A stretch of DNA of 58,019 nucleotides from Pseudomonas guariconensis (lineage in GTDB: Bacteria > Pseudomonadota > Gammaproteobacteria > Pseudomonadales > Pseudomonadaceae). The DNA lies in the NCBI RefSeq assembly GCF_024127895.1, contig NZ_JAMYBK010000027.1:1-58019 (forward strand), given 5' to 3'. Shown here one piece after another: positions 43,106-52,526 of this stretch; within the stretch, counting starts at the first letter, position 1; each line of letters begins with the position of its first letter. The position numbers and the translations under genes are program-made. The notes beneath the pieces were generated by a model. It was not told the DNA's origin, did no database searches, and worked only from the letters and a program-made list of their open reading frames with translations.

Positions 43106-45547
43106 ATGGCCGCCCCCGTTCTTCCGCCCTTCCGTCCCCACTTCGGCGGCACCGCCGTGCTGCTTGGCCTGCTCGGCCTTGGTGGCTGTCAGTTGGGTGG
43201 CTACCAGGACAGCGTGCCGCCGAGCAGTGGCGTACAACCGCTCAAGGGCCTGGCGCAGAACGTCTCGGTGCGGCGCAACGCCATGGGCGCGCCGCTGATC
43301 GAAAGCAGCAACTTCCACGACGCGCTGTTCAGCCTCGGCTATGTGCATGCCGGCGACCGCATCGGCCAGATGCTCGCCATGCGCCTGCTGGCCCAGGGCC
43401 GCCTGGCCGAGCTGGCGGGGCCAGAGGCACTGGACATCGACCGGCTGATGCGCGCCGCCAATCTCAAGCAGGGCGCCGGCCAGCTGTATGCCGACGCCTC
43501 GCCGCGCCTGCAACGCTTCTTCGAGGTCTATGCCCGCGGCGTCAATGCCTACCTGTTCCGCTACCGCGACAAGCTGCCGGCCGACATCGCCCGCAGCGGC
43601 TACCGCCCGGAATACTGGAAACCCGAAGACTCGGCGCTGATCTTCAGCCTCTATGCCTTCAGCCAGTCGGTGAACCTGCAGGAAGAACTGGCCGCCCTGA
43701 CCCTGGCCCAGCAGGCCGGCAGCGACAAGCTGGCCTGGCTGCTGCCCGGCGCCCCGGACGAACCGCTGGCCGAAGCCGAGATCGACAAGCTCAAGGGCCT
43801 GGACCTCACCCGCCAACTGCCGGGCCTGGCATCGTTGGCGGCGGCCGGGCAGACGCTCGCCGACCTCGGCCTGCTTGGCAGCCCCGGATCGGCCAACCTG
43901 GCCCTGGGGCCTCAGCGCAGCCGCAGCGGCAAGAGCCTGCTGGCCAGCGACAGCCAGGCCACCTGGGCCCTGAGCCCAGTGCAGATCCACACCACCAAGT
44001 ACCAGGTCGCCGGCCTGTCGCTGCCTGGCCTGCCCATCGTACTGACCGGTTACAACGGCAAGCTGGCCTGGAGCGGTAGCGCGGTGATGGCCGACAACCA
44101 GGACCTGTACCTGGAGCAACTGCGCCGCCAGGGCAGCCAGTTGAACTACCTGGCCGACGGCAAGTGGCTACCCGCCCGGGCGCGCAACGAGACCTTCTTC
44201 GTCCGCGGCCAGCGCCCCCAGCGCGAGGTGATGTACGAGACCCGCCACGGTACCCTGCTCGGCCAGCCGGGCAATGCTGGCCTGGGCCTGGCGCTGCACC
44301 TGCCCCTCGCCAAGGGCGACCGCAGCCTCGACGCGCTGTTCGACCTGACCCGTGCCCAGACGGTGGAGCGCGCCTTCGACAGCACCCGCGAAGTCGGCGC
44401 CGTGGCCCTCAACTTTGTCTTCGCCGAGCCACAACACATCGGCTGGCAGGTCAGCGGCCGCTATCCCAACCGTCGCGAAGGCCAAGGCCTGCTGCCCTCC
44501 CCAGGCTGGGACGGGCGCTACGACTGGGACGGTTTTGCCGACCCGATGCTCCACCCCTACGACCAGGACCCGCCCGCAGGCTGGATCGGCCATGCCAATC
44601 AGCGCAGCCTGCCACGCGGCTACGGCATGCAGTTGTCCAACACCTGGTACTACCCCGAGCGCGCCGAGCGCCTGGCCCAGCTGGCCGAGAACGGCCGCCA
44701 CGACAGCCGCAGCCTGGCGGCGCTGCAGAACGACCAGGTCAGCCTGCTGGCCGACAAGCTCAAGCAGATGTTCGAGGCCCCCGGCATGGCCCAGCCGCTC
44801 GAACAGGCCATCGCTGCCCTGCCCGCCGACCAGCGCGAAAAGGCCCGCGATACCCTGGCCCGGCTCAAGGCGTTCGACGGCCGCCTGAGCCCGGTGTCGG
44901 CAGATGCCGCGCTGTACGAGCTGTTCCTCCAAGAAGTGGCCCGGCAGACCTTCCTCGACGATCTCGGCCCGGAGTCCAGCCCGGCGTGGCAGGCTTTCGT
45001 CAGCAACGCCCGGCTTTCCTACTCGGCCCAGGCCGATCACTTGCTGGGCCGCGAGGACAGCCCGTTCTGGGACGATCGCGCCACCCCACAGAAGGAAGAC
45101 AAGCCCGGCATACTCGCGCGCAGCCTGGCGGCGGCGGTGGATGCCGGCATCGCCCAATTGGGGGCCGATCGCCGTACCTGGCAATGGGGCAAGCTGCATC
45201 AGTACCGCTGGCCGGCGCCGGCCTACCATGGCCTGGGCGATGCCATCCGTCGCTCGCCACAGGCCGCCGGTGGCGACTTCAGCACCCTGGCGCTCACCCC
45301 TTATGCCTGGGGCAGCAGCTTCGACACCCAACTGCCGGCCTCGGCACGCATGATCGTCGACTTCGGCCAGGCTGAACCGCTGCAGGTGCTGACCAGCAGC
45401 GGCCAGTCCGGCAACCCGGCCAGCCGGCACCACACCGACGGGCTGGATGCCTGGTTCCAGGGGCGTTTCATGAGCCTGCCGCTGCAGCCACAGCACTTCG
45501 CCCGCGCCTATGGCACCCAGCGCCTGACCCTGGTGCCCGGCCGTTGA
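43106..45547 (+). CDS. quiP: Penicillin-acylase family protein, QuiP-like AHL acylase
   Basis: This 813-residue N-terminal nucleophile hydrolase is probably exported: the N terminus ends in a lipobox-like LGGC. A small-subunit region (about 45-260) is followed by the self-cleavage site SPGSANLALG with nucleophile S262, then the large subunit. Gene order around it (DUF6231, YchJ, OmpA, dinG, pdxH) recalls the Pseudomonas aeruginosa quiP region. QuiP removes the acyl chain from long-chain acyl-homoserine lactones. The orthology is from memory of context and family, and the substrate needs assay. Confidence 0.78.
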   Translation: MAAPVLPPFRPHFGGTAVLLGLLGLGGCQLGGYQDSVPPSSGVQPLKGLAQNVSVRRNAMGAPLIESSNFHDALFSLGYVHAGDRIGQMLAMRLLAQGRLAELAGPEALDIDRLMRAANLKQGAGQLYADASPRLQRFFEVYARGVNAYLFRYRDKLPADIARSGYRPEYWKPEDSALIFSLYAFSQSVNLQEELAALTLAQQAGSDKLAWLLPGAPDEPLAEAEIDKLKGLDLTRQLPGLASLAAAGQTLADLGLLGSPGSANLALGPQRSRSGKSLLASDSQATWALSPVQIHTTKYQVAGLSLPGLPIVLTGYNGKLAWSGSAVMADNQDLYLEQLRRQGSQLNYLADGKWLPARARNETFFVRGQRPQREVMYETRHGTLLGQPGNAGLGLALHLPLAKGDRSLDALFDLTRAQTVERAFDSTREVGAVALNFVFAEPQHIGWQVSGRYPNRREGQGLLPSPGWDGRYDWDGFADPMLHPYDQDPPAGWIGHANQRSLPRGYGMQLSNTWYYPERAERLAQLAENGRHDSRSLAALQNDQVSLLADKLKQMFEAPGMAQPLEQAIAALPADQREKARDTLARLKAFDGRLSPVSADAALYELFLQEVARQTFLDDLGPESSPAWQAFVSNARLSYSAQADHLLGREDSPFWDDRATPQKEDKPGILARSLAAAVDAGIAQLGADRRTWQWGKLHQYRWPAPAYHGLGDAIRRSPQAAGGDFSTLALTPYAWGSSFDTQLPASARMIVDFGQAEPLQVLTSSGQSGNPASRHHTDGLDAWFQGRFMSLPLQPQHFARAYGTQRLTLVPGR

Positions 45548-45549
45548 CC

Positions 45550-45643
45550 GGGGCCGCTTCGCCCCCCATCGCCGGCAAGCCCCACTGGATCCGAGTCGAC
45601 CATACATGATGCGGTTTGCCGGCGAATGGGCCGGATGAACCGG
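45550..45643. repeat. Decayed REP doublet with the same interior as 27735-27856
   Basis: The left REP copy (45550-45580) is intact in its core. The interior carries GTCGACCATACATGATGCGG and TTTGC, which matches the repeat after the bra operon with one change. The right copy is truncated (CCGGCGAATGGGCCGG). It lies just after the acylase stop codon. Confidence 0.75.
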
Positions 45644-45759
45644 CAACGCCAGTCCCAGCACCACGCCCGCGAGGAGTAGGCGCAAGGCCCGAAGTTATGC
45701 TTCTATCCTTCTAGCCAAGCCCATGCCGCAGACCATTGTCGTCACCAGTCAGGACCACC

Positions 45760-46875
45760 ATGCACCATTCGACCCACGACCTGCTGTCTCCCGTCCCGGG
45801 TATCGCCCGCCAGCTCCACAGCTTCCACTTCGGCCCGCGCGGTGGCGGCAAGGTATACATCCAGGCCTCGCTACACGCCGATGAACTGCCCGGCATGCTG
45901 GTGGCCTGGCACCTGAAGCGGCGCCTGGCCGAACTGGAACAGCAAGGGCGCCTGCAGCAGGAAATCATCCTGGTGCCGGTGGCCAATCCGGTGGGCCTGG
46001 AGCAGGTGTTGCTGGACGCCCCCCTGGGACGCTTCGAACTGCAGAGCGGCGAGAACTTCAACCGCAACTTCGTCGACCTTTCGGACAGCATCGGCGACCA
46101 GATCGAAGGCCACCTGACCCAGGACCCGGCGCACAACCTGGCGCTGATCCGCGAGTACCTGCGCCGTGGCCTGGATGCCCACCCGGCACGCACGCCGCTG
46201 CAATCCCAGCGCCTGACCCTGCAACGCCTGGCCTGCGACGCCGACATGGTGCTGGACCTGCACTGCGACTTCGAAGCGGTCGAACACCTGTACACCACGC
46301 CAGAGGCCTGGCCACAGGTCGAGCCCCTGGCGCGCTACCTCGGCGCCCAGGCCAGCCTGCTGGCCACCGACTCCGGCGGCCAGTCGTTCGACGAATGCTT
46401 CAGCCTGGTCTGGTGGCAGCTGCAACAGCGCTTTGGCAAACGCTTCCCGATCCCTTTGGGCAGCTTCTCGGTGACCATCGAATTGCGCGGCCAGGCGGAT
46501 GTGAACCACACGCTGGCGAGCCAGGACTGCCAGGCGATACTGGATTTCCTGACCCATGCCGGGGTGATCGAAGGGCAGGCGGCACCGCTACCGCCCCTGG
46601 CTCACCCGGCCACGCCGTTGGCGGCCGTGGAGCCGGTCACGGCGCCACTGGGCGGGCTGCTGGTGTTCCATGCCAGCCCAGGCCAGTACCTGCAGGCCGG
46701 GCAACTGGTCGCCGAGGTCATCGACCCGCTCAGCGACCGGGTGACGGCCGTGCACAATACCCAGCCCGGCCTGCTCTATGCCCGTAGCGTACGGCGCATG
46801 GCCACGGCGGGGATGGTCATCGCCCACGTCGCGGGGCAACAGCTCTGCCGCAGCGGCTACCTGCTGGCCAACTGA
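45760..46875 (+). CDS. Succinylglutamate desuccinylase/aspartoacylase-type protein
   Basis: This 371-residue M14-fold zinc deacylase starts at the ATG at 45760 (MHHSTHDLLSPVPG) with AGGA upstream. Zinc ligands appear as HADELPG (His and Glu) and the later DLHCD (His). A C-terminal beta domain of the biotinyl-lipoyl-like kind (about 280-360) is usual in the AstE/ASPA-like group. The true substrate, an N-acylated amino acid or peptide, cannot be told. It is not near arginine succinyltransferase genes, so it is probably not AstE itself. Confidence 0.85.
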   Translation: MHHSTHDLLSPVPGIARQLHSFHFGPRGGGKVYIQASLHADELPGMLVAWHLKRRLAELEQQGRLQQEIILVPVANPVGLEQVLLDAPLGRFELQSGENFNRNFVDLSDSIGDQIEGHLTQDPAHNLALIREYLRRGLDAHPARTPLQSQRLTLQRLACDADMVLDLHCDFEAVEHLYTTPEAWPQVEPLARYLGAQASLLATDSGGQSFDECFSLVWWQLQQRFGKRFPIPLGSFSVTIELRGQADVNHTLASQDCQAILDFLTHAGVIEGQAAPLPPLAHPATPLAAVEPVTAPLGGLLVFHASPGQYLQAGQLVAEVIDPLSDRVTAVHNTQPGLLYARSVRRMATAGMVIAHVAGQQLCRSGYLLAN

Positions 46876-46899
46876 GCCTCGCCCAGGCAGCCGTGGCCG

Positions 46900-47130
46900 T
46901 CAGGCCACGGGGGACGGTGGCGGCTCGTCGGGCAGGGTCGGTTCACCCGGCTCCATGGGTGGGGCTTCGCCGGGTTCCGGCGGTTGCGGTGTATCGGGAT
47001 CGGGCTGGTGGGGTACGCCACCGGCCTGTACCGGCGTAGGGGGATGCGCAAGCAGCGACCATGCCAGCAACCCGATCTGGTTGGGCTGGAGGACGGCCAG
47101 CTTCGCGCTGATGGCGGGATGGAGTTTCAT
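46900..47130 (-). CDS. Small hypothetical protein with Pro/Glu-rich tail
   Basis: I start it at the ATG at 47130, where AGGAG precedes MKLHPAISAKLAVLQPNQIG; the frame upstream of that is not coding. The 76-residue protein has a hydrophobic central segment (about 14-29) and a tail rich in Pro, Glu and Asp (about 36-76). No family is recognised. It lies between the deacylase gene (tail to tail) and dcd. Confidence 0.6.
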   Translation of the reverse strand: MKLHPAISAKLAVLQPNQIGLLAWSLLAHPPTPVQAGGVPHQPDPDTPQPPEPGEAPPMEPGEPTLPDEPPPSPVA

Positions 47131-47228
47131 CGGCAGCTCCTGGCGAGAGCCGGCGCACGTCATGCGCGCCGGGGGCGGTTCTACCATTGGAGTGCCGGGC
47201 GCGCGCGGAATTCCACGCGCTCGTCGGC

Positions 47229-47795
<567 letters not shown>

Positions 47796-47944
47796 GGCGG
47801 GGGTGTCCTGAGAGTGCAAGGTGAAAAACGAGACGCGCATCTTACCGGTCCCGGCGCCTGGGTTAAAGTTCCACGCCCTATCCCGCGTCGGACGGGGCTT
47901 GTACAGGCCACTGATCCGAATTTCACCAAAGCGCTTCTTGGCCA

Positions 47945-47973
47945 TTGGCAGGTCGCGGAAAGTGGGTTAAGGT
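47945..47973 (+). promoter_or_regulatory. Candidate promoter of the cold-shock gene
   Basis: TTGGCA (47945-47950) and TAAGGT (47968-47973) are separated by 17 bases. Transcription would start near 47980, leaving an untranslated leader of about 140 bases before the ATG at 48122. Long structured leaders are typical of cspA-type genes. Apart from this leader, the gap 47796-48121 holds nothing I recognise. Confidence 0.5.
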
Positions 47974-48121
47974 GACGCCACTGTGCTGCACGTGACACCG
48001 AGAATCTCTGTTTGATGCACGATTCCCATCGGCCCATCGCTGAATTTTCCGCTCTCTTTGCACTCAGTCCCGGCCAGGGCGTTTCCTGTGCCGCAACCAA
48101 CTTTGTCCAAGGAGACAGACC

Positions 48122-48334
48122 ATGTCCAACCGCCAATCCGGTACCGTCAAGTGGTTCAACGATGAGAAGGGCTACGGCTTCATCACCCCTCAGTCGGGTG
48201 ACGACCTGTTCGTACACTTCAAGGCCATCCAGGCTGACGGCTTCAAAACCCTGAAAGAAGGCCAAGCTGTTACTTTCGTCGCTACCCGCGGCCAGAAAGG
48301 CATGCAGGCTGAAGAAGTTCGCATCGAAGGCTAA
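48122..48334 (+). CDS. CspA-family cold-shock protein
   Basis: The 70-residue single-domain protein has the RNA-binding motifs KGYGFI (RNP1) and LFVHF (RNP2) and begins MSNRQSGTVKWFNDEKGYGF. An AAGGAG ribosome site precedes the ATG. Such proteins are RNA chaperones that melt secondary structure, for cold adaptation or general translation. A long leader precedes it and a strong terminator follows. Confidence 0.96.
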   Translation: MSNRQSGTVKWFNDEKGYGFITPQSGDDLFVHFKAIQADGFKTLKEGQAVTFVATRGQKGMQAEEVRIEG

Positions 48335-48352
48335 TCCTTCTTTACGCGCTTC

Positions 48353-48382
48353 AAAAAAACCCGCCAATTGGCGGGTTTTTTT
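48353..48382. terminator. Perfect terminator of the cold-shock gene
   Basis: ACCCGCCAATTGGCGGGT is a perfect palindrome flanked by seven A residues and seven T residues. It works in both directions and lies 19 bases after the stop codon. Confidence 0.93.
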
Positions 48383-48403
48383 GTGCCTGCAATCTGTAGC
48401 GAT

Positions 48404-48420
48404 GGGCCGCAAAGCGGCCC
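48404..48420. repeat. REP remnant after the cold-shock gene
   Basis: GGGCCGCAAAGCGGCCC is a short inverted repeat of REP type. Preceding GCGATGG and following CCGGGGCGCTCCCACGAAGG are decayed parts of the same family seen elsewhere in the window. Confidence 0.55.
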
Positions 48421-48462
48421 CAATGGCAGCAGAACCGGCACCGGGGCGCTCCCACGAAGGCG

Positions 48463-49557
48463 TCAATCCTCGCTGATGGTGATGCTCGGCATCGCCGGCG
48501 CCGCCGCTTCCTGCAGCACGATCCGCGCTCCCACCTGGCGGGCGAGCTCCTGGTAGACCATGGCGATCTGGCTCTGCGGCTCGGCGATGGCGGTAGGCTT
48601 GCCGCTGTCGGCCTGCTCGCGGATCAGCATCGACAACGGCAGCGAGGCCAGCAGGTCGACGCCGTACTGCGCCGCCAGCTTCTCGCCGCCCCCTTCGCCG
48701 AACAGGTGCTCGGCATGGCCGCAATTGGAGCAGATGTGCACGGCCATGTTCTCCACCACGCCCAGCACCGGGATGTTGACCTTGCGGAACATCTCCACGC
48801 CCTTCTTGGCATCCAGCAAAGCCAGGTCCTGCGGCGTGGTGACGATCACCGAGCCGGCCACCGGCACCTTCTGCGCCAGGGTCAGCTGGATATCGCCGGT
48901 GCCCGGCGGCATGTCGATGACCAAGTAGTCCAGGTCATCCCAGGCGGTCTGGGTCACCAGTTGCAGCAGGGCGCCGGACACCATCGGGCCACGCCAGACC
49001 ATCGGTGTGTTGTCGTCGGTGAGGAAGGCCATGGACATGACTTCCACCCCATGGGCCTGGATCGGCACGAACCACTTCTGCTCGCGCACCTGCGGGCGCG
49101 TACCTTCGGGGATGCCGAACATCACCCCCTGGCTCGGGCCATAGATGTCGGCATCGAGAATACCCACCCGGGCACCTTCGCGGGCCAGGGCCAGGGCCAG
49201 GTTGGCGGCGGTGGTCGACTTGCCCACCCCACCCTTGCCCGAGGCCACGGCGATGATGTTCTTCACGTTGGCCATCGCCGGTACCTGGGCCTGGGCCTTG
49301 TGCGCGGCGATCACGCAGTCGATCGACACCTGCGCGGCACTGACCCCCTCGAGGTTCTCGATGGCCGTGCCCAGCACCTGCGCCCAACCGTTCTTGAACA
49401 ACCCGGCGGCATAGCCCAACTGCAGTTGCACCTTGACCTGCCCGCCCTGGATATCGATGGTGCGCACGCAGCCGGCGCTGACCGGATCCTGGTTCAGGTA
49501 GGGGTCGGTGTACTGGCGAAGCACGCCTTCGACGGCGGCACGTGTGACGGCACTCAT
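48463..49557 (-). CDS. apbC: Iron-sulfur cluster carrier protein ApbC (Mrp)
   Basis: This 364-residue P-loop ATPase starts at the ATG at 49557 (MSAVTRAAVEGVL) with GGGAG upstream. An N-terminal MIP18/DUF59 domain (about 5-90) is followed by the ParA-like ATPase domain with SGKGGVGKST. The CxxC pair HICSNCGH holds the bridging iron-sulfur cluster. It transfers clusters to apo-enzymes. It diverges from metG, as it does in many gammaproteobacteria. Confidence 0.94.
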   Translation of the reverse strand: MSAVTRAAVEGVLRQYTDPYLNQDPVSAGCVRTIDIQGGQVKVQLQLGYAAGLFKNGWAQVLGTAIENLEGVSAAQVSIDCVIAAHKAQAQVPAMANVKNIIAVASGKGGVGKSTTAANLALALAREGARVGILDADIYGPSQGVMFGIPEGTRPQVREQKWFVPIQAHGVEVMSMAFLTDDNTPMVWRGPMVSGALLQLVTQTAWDDLDYLVIDMPPGTGDIQLTLAQKVPVAGSVIVTTPQDLALLDAKKGVEMFRKVNIPVLGVVENMAVHICSNCGHAEHLFGEGGGEKLAAQYGVDLLASLPLSMLIREQADSGKPTAIAEPQSQIAMVYQELARQVGARIVLQEAAAPAMPSITISED

Positions 49558-49715
49558 GGAGACTCCCATTGGCAATTCGAATGTGGAACAGGCACCTATG
49601 CTAACCCGTCAGTCGTCAACAGATGCGTCCTTGGGGTGAAATATATTCGTCGGCGCTTTATAGTGGCCGATCATCCTTGTTCTTCACCCGTAGCCGATTA
49701 AGTAGCCGAGCCACC

Positions 49716-51755
49716 ATGTCCGAGCCACGTCAGATTCTCGTCACCAGCGCCCTGCCCTATGCCAATGGTTCCATCCACCTTGGCCATATGCTCGAGTACA
49801 TCCAGACGGACATGTGGGTTCGCTTCCAGAAGCTGCGTGGCAACCAGTGCATCTATGTCTGCGCCGACGACGCCCACGGCTCGGCCATCATGCTGCGCGC
49901 CGAGAAGGAAGGCATCACCCCTGAACAGCTGATCGCCAATGTCCAGGCCGAGCACAGCGGCGACTTCGCCGACTTCCTGGTCGACTTCGACAATTTCCAT
50001 TCGACCCACTCCGAGGAAAACCGCGAGCTGTCGAGCCTGATCTATACCCGCCTGCGCGATGCCGGGCACATCGCCACCCGCTCGGTGACCCAGTATTTCG
50101 ACCCCGAGAAAGGCATGTTCCTGGCCGACCGCTTCATCAAGGGCACCTGCCCCAAGTGCGCGGCCGAGGACCAGTACGGCGACAACTGCGAGAAATGCGG
50201 CGCCACCTACGCGCCCACCGAGCTGAAGAACCCCAAGTCGGCGATCTCCGGCGCCACCCCGGAGCTGCGTGACTCCCAGCACTTCTTCTTCAAGCTGCCG
50301 GACTTCCAGGCCATGCTGCAGCAGTGGACCCGCAGCGGCACCCTGCAGGAAGCAGTATCGAACAAGCTCGCCGAGTGGCTGGACTCCGGGCTGCAGGAAT
50401 GGGACATCTCCCGCGATGCGCCGTACTTCGGCTTCGAGATCCCCGATGAGCCGGGCAAGTACTTCTACGTCTGGCTGGATGCGCCGATCGGCTACATGGC
50501 CAGCTTCAAGAACCTCTGCGCGCGCCGCCCGGAGCTGGACTTCGATGCGTTCTGGAAAGAAGACTCCACGGCCGAGCTGTACCACTTCATCGGCAAGGAC
50601 ATCGTCAACTTCCATGCCCTGTTCTGGCCGGCCATGCTCGAAGGCTCGGGCTTGCGCAAGCCGACCGGCATCAACGTGCACGGCTATCTGACCGTCAACG
50701 GCGCCAAGATGTCCAAGTCGCGCGGCACCTTCATCAAGGCGCGCACCTACCTGGACCACCTGGCCCCGGAATACCTGCGCTACTACTATGCCTCCAAGCT
50801 GGGCCGCGGCGTCGACGACCTCGACCTGAACCTGGACGACTTCGTGCAGAAGGTCAATTCCGACCTGGTCGGCAAGGTGGTCAACATCGCCAGCCGCTGC
50901 GCAGGCTTCATCCACAAGGGCAACGACGGCGTACTGGTTGCCGGTGACGCCGCGCCCGAGTTGAGCGAGGCGTTCCTCAATGCCGCCCCCTCGATCGCCG
51001 AGGCCTACGAAGGCCGTGACTTCGCCCGCGCCATGCGCGAGATCATGGCCCTGGCCGACCGCGCCAACGCCTGGATCGCCGACAAGGCGCCCTGGGCCCT
51101 GGCCAAGCAGGAAGGCAAGCAGGACGAGGTCCAGGCCATCTGTGCCCAGGGCATCAACCTGTTCCGCCACCTGGTGATCTTCCTCAAGCCGGTGCTGCCG
51201 GTGCTGGCTGCCGATGCCGAAGCCTTCCTCAACGTCGCCCCGCTGACCTGGAACGATCACCTGTCGCGCCTGGAAAACCACAAGCTCAACCCGTTCAAGG
51301 CGCTGATGAGCCGCATCGAGCCAGCCAAGGTCGAAGCCATGGTCGCCGCCAGCAAGGAAGACCTGGCCGCCACCCAACCGGCAGCTCCGGCCGGCAATGG
51401 CGAACTGGCCAAGGATCCGCTGTCGGCCGAGATCGAGTTCGACACCTTCGCCGCGGTCGACCTGCGCGTGGCACTGATCGTCAAGGCCGAGGCCGTGGAA
51501 GGTGCCGACAAGCTGCTGCGCCTGACCCTGGACATCGGTGACGAGCGCCGCAACGTGTTCTCCGGCATCAAGTCGGCCTACCCCGACCCTGCCAAGCTGG
51601 AGGGTCGCCTGACCATGATGGTGGCCAACCTCAAGCCACGGAAGATGCGTTTCGGCGTCTCCGAAGGCATGGTCATGGCGGCCGGCCCTGGCGGCGAGGA
51701 AATCTACCTGCTCAGCCCCGACAGCGGCGCCAAGCCGGGCCAGCGCATCAAGTAG
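49716..51755 (+). CDS. metG: Methionyl-tRNA synthetase
   Basis: The 679-residue class I synthetase starts at the ATG at 49716 (MSEPRQILVTSALPYANGSI). HLGH is at 21-24 and KMSKS at 331-335. Four zinc cysteines lie at 145, 148, 158 and 161. An anticodon-binding helical domain and a C-terminal tRNA-binding EMAP/Trbp111 domain (about 575-679) complete the usual dimeric form. It charges tRNA with methionine for initiation and elongation. Confidence 0.97.
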   Translation: MSEPRQILVTSALPYANGSIHLGHMLEYIQTDMWVRFQKLRGNQCIYVCADDAHGSAIMLRAEKEGITPEQLIANVQAEHSGDFADFLVDFDNFHSTHSEENRELSSLIYTRLRDAGHIATRSVTQYFDPEKGMFLADRFIKGTCPKCAAEDQYGDNCEKCGATYAPTELKNPKSAISGATPELRDSQHFFFKLPDFQAMLQQWTRSGTLQEAVSNKLAEWLDSGLQEWDISRDAPYFGFEIPDEPGKYFYVWLDAPIGYMASFKNLCARRPELDFDAFWKEDSTAELYHFIGKDIVNFHALFWPAMLEGSGLRKPTGINVHGYLTVNGAKMSKSRGTFIKARTYLDHLAPEYLRYYYASKLGRGVDDLDLNLDDFVQKVNSDLVGKVVNIASRCAGFIHKGNDGVLVAGDAAPELSEAFLNAAPSIAEAYEGRDFARAMREIMALADRANAWIADKAPWALAKQEGKQDEVQAICAQGINLFRHLVIFLKPVLPVLAADAEAFLNVAPLTWNDHLSRLENHKLNPFKALMSRIEPAKVEAMVAASKEDLAATQPAAPAGNGELAKDPLSAEIEFDTFAAVDLRVALIVKAEAVEGADKLLRLTLDIGDERRNVFSGIKSAYPDPAKLEGRLTMMVANLKPRKMRFGVSEGMVMAAGPGGEEIYLLSPDSGAKPGQRIK

Positions 51756-51762
51756 GCAGCAC

Positions 51763-51870
51763 GGCCCCGGTGGGGCCTGGCTTGCCGGCTCCCACAAGAA
51801 AAGCGCCGCCCCCGGGGCTTGTGCAATACCTGGGAGCCGGCTTGCCGGCGATGGGGCGCGAAGCGGCCCC
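51763..51870. repeat. REP doublet after metG
   Basis: A left copy (51763-51795, GGCTTGCCGGCTCCCACA) and a right inverted copy (51831-51870, GGAGCCGGCTTGCCGGCGAT followed by GGGGCGCGAAGCGGCCCC) flank a GC-rich spacer. Same family as the other REPs in the window. Confidence 0.8.
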
Positions 51871-51977
51871 AGGACTGCAAGGCACCGCTTGACCAGCACA
51901 GGGCCCCGCCCCACAGGCCCTCTGCTACCTCAATAAGCTATGTTTAATGACGGCAGCTCCCAGCCATCGGCATCCCC

Positions 51978-52526
51978 ATGAGCGACTACATCCTGGTCCT
52001 GGTCAGCGCTGCGCTGGTCACTCACCTGATCCTGCACAGGGAGCCCGTCTCTCGCCTGCGGATCCATGCGCTCGGCCTGTCCGGCGCACTGGTGATCGCC
52101 TTGGGGCTGACTTGCGGGCAGCTGCTGCAGGCCCTGGTGCTGGTGCCGCTGGGCTTGCAGGCGTTGCAGTTGTTCCTGTTCCTGCCCCTGCTCGCCCTAC
52201 TGGCCTGGGGTGTGCCACGCCTGCTGGCACGCCTGCGGCCTGATTGGCCGCTGGAGCACATGCCCACCCAGTTGGCGGCCACTGTCGTGCTGCTAGGCTT
52301 GCTGTTGCAGGCCTCCCACGACCCGCAACGATGGCTGGCGACCCTGGCCTGGGGCCTGGCCGGCGGGCTGGGCTTCTGGCTCGCCCTGGCGCTGTTCGAC
52401 GACCTGCGCCAGCGCAGCGATCATATCGACATGCCCGTCGCCCTGCGCGGGTTGCCCATCGAGTTGCTCGGCGCCGGGGTGATGGCCATGGCCTTCTCCG
52501 GTTTCAACGGATTATTCACACAATGA
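51978..52526 (+). CDS. rnfA: RnfA-like membrane subunit (divergent)
   Basis: This 182-residue protein has six hydrophobic helices and the RnfA/RnfE-type ending (GLPIELLGAGVMAMAFSGFNGL). It is placed first in an rnfABDGE operon and overlaps rnfB by 4 bases. Canonical RnfA has cysteines in LCPF- and TNC-type motifs that, with RnfE, hold an intramembrane 2Fe-2S cluster. Here the matching places read LILHREP and LLQASHDP, and the only cysteine (LTCG) is elsewhere. The assignment rests on position, topology and C-terminal sequence. Confidence 0.78.
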   Translation: MSDYILVLVSAALVTHLILHREPVSRLRIHALGLSGALVIALGLTCGQLLQALVLVPLGLQALQLFLFLPLLALLAWGVPRLLARLRPDWPLEHMPTQLAATVVLLGLLLQASHDPQRWLATLAWGLAGGLGFWLALALFDDLRQRSDHIDMPVALRGLPIELLGAGVMAMAFSGFNGLFTQ

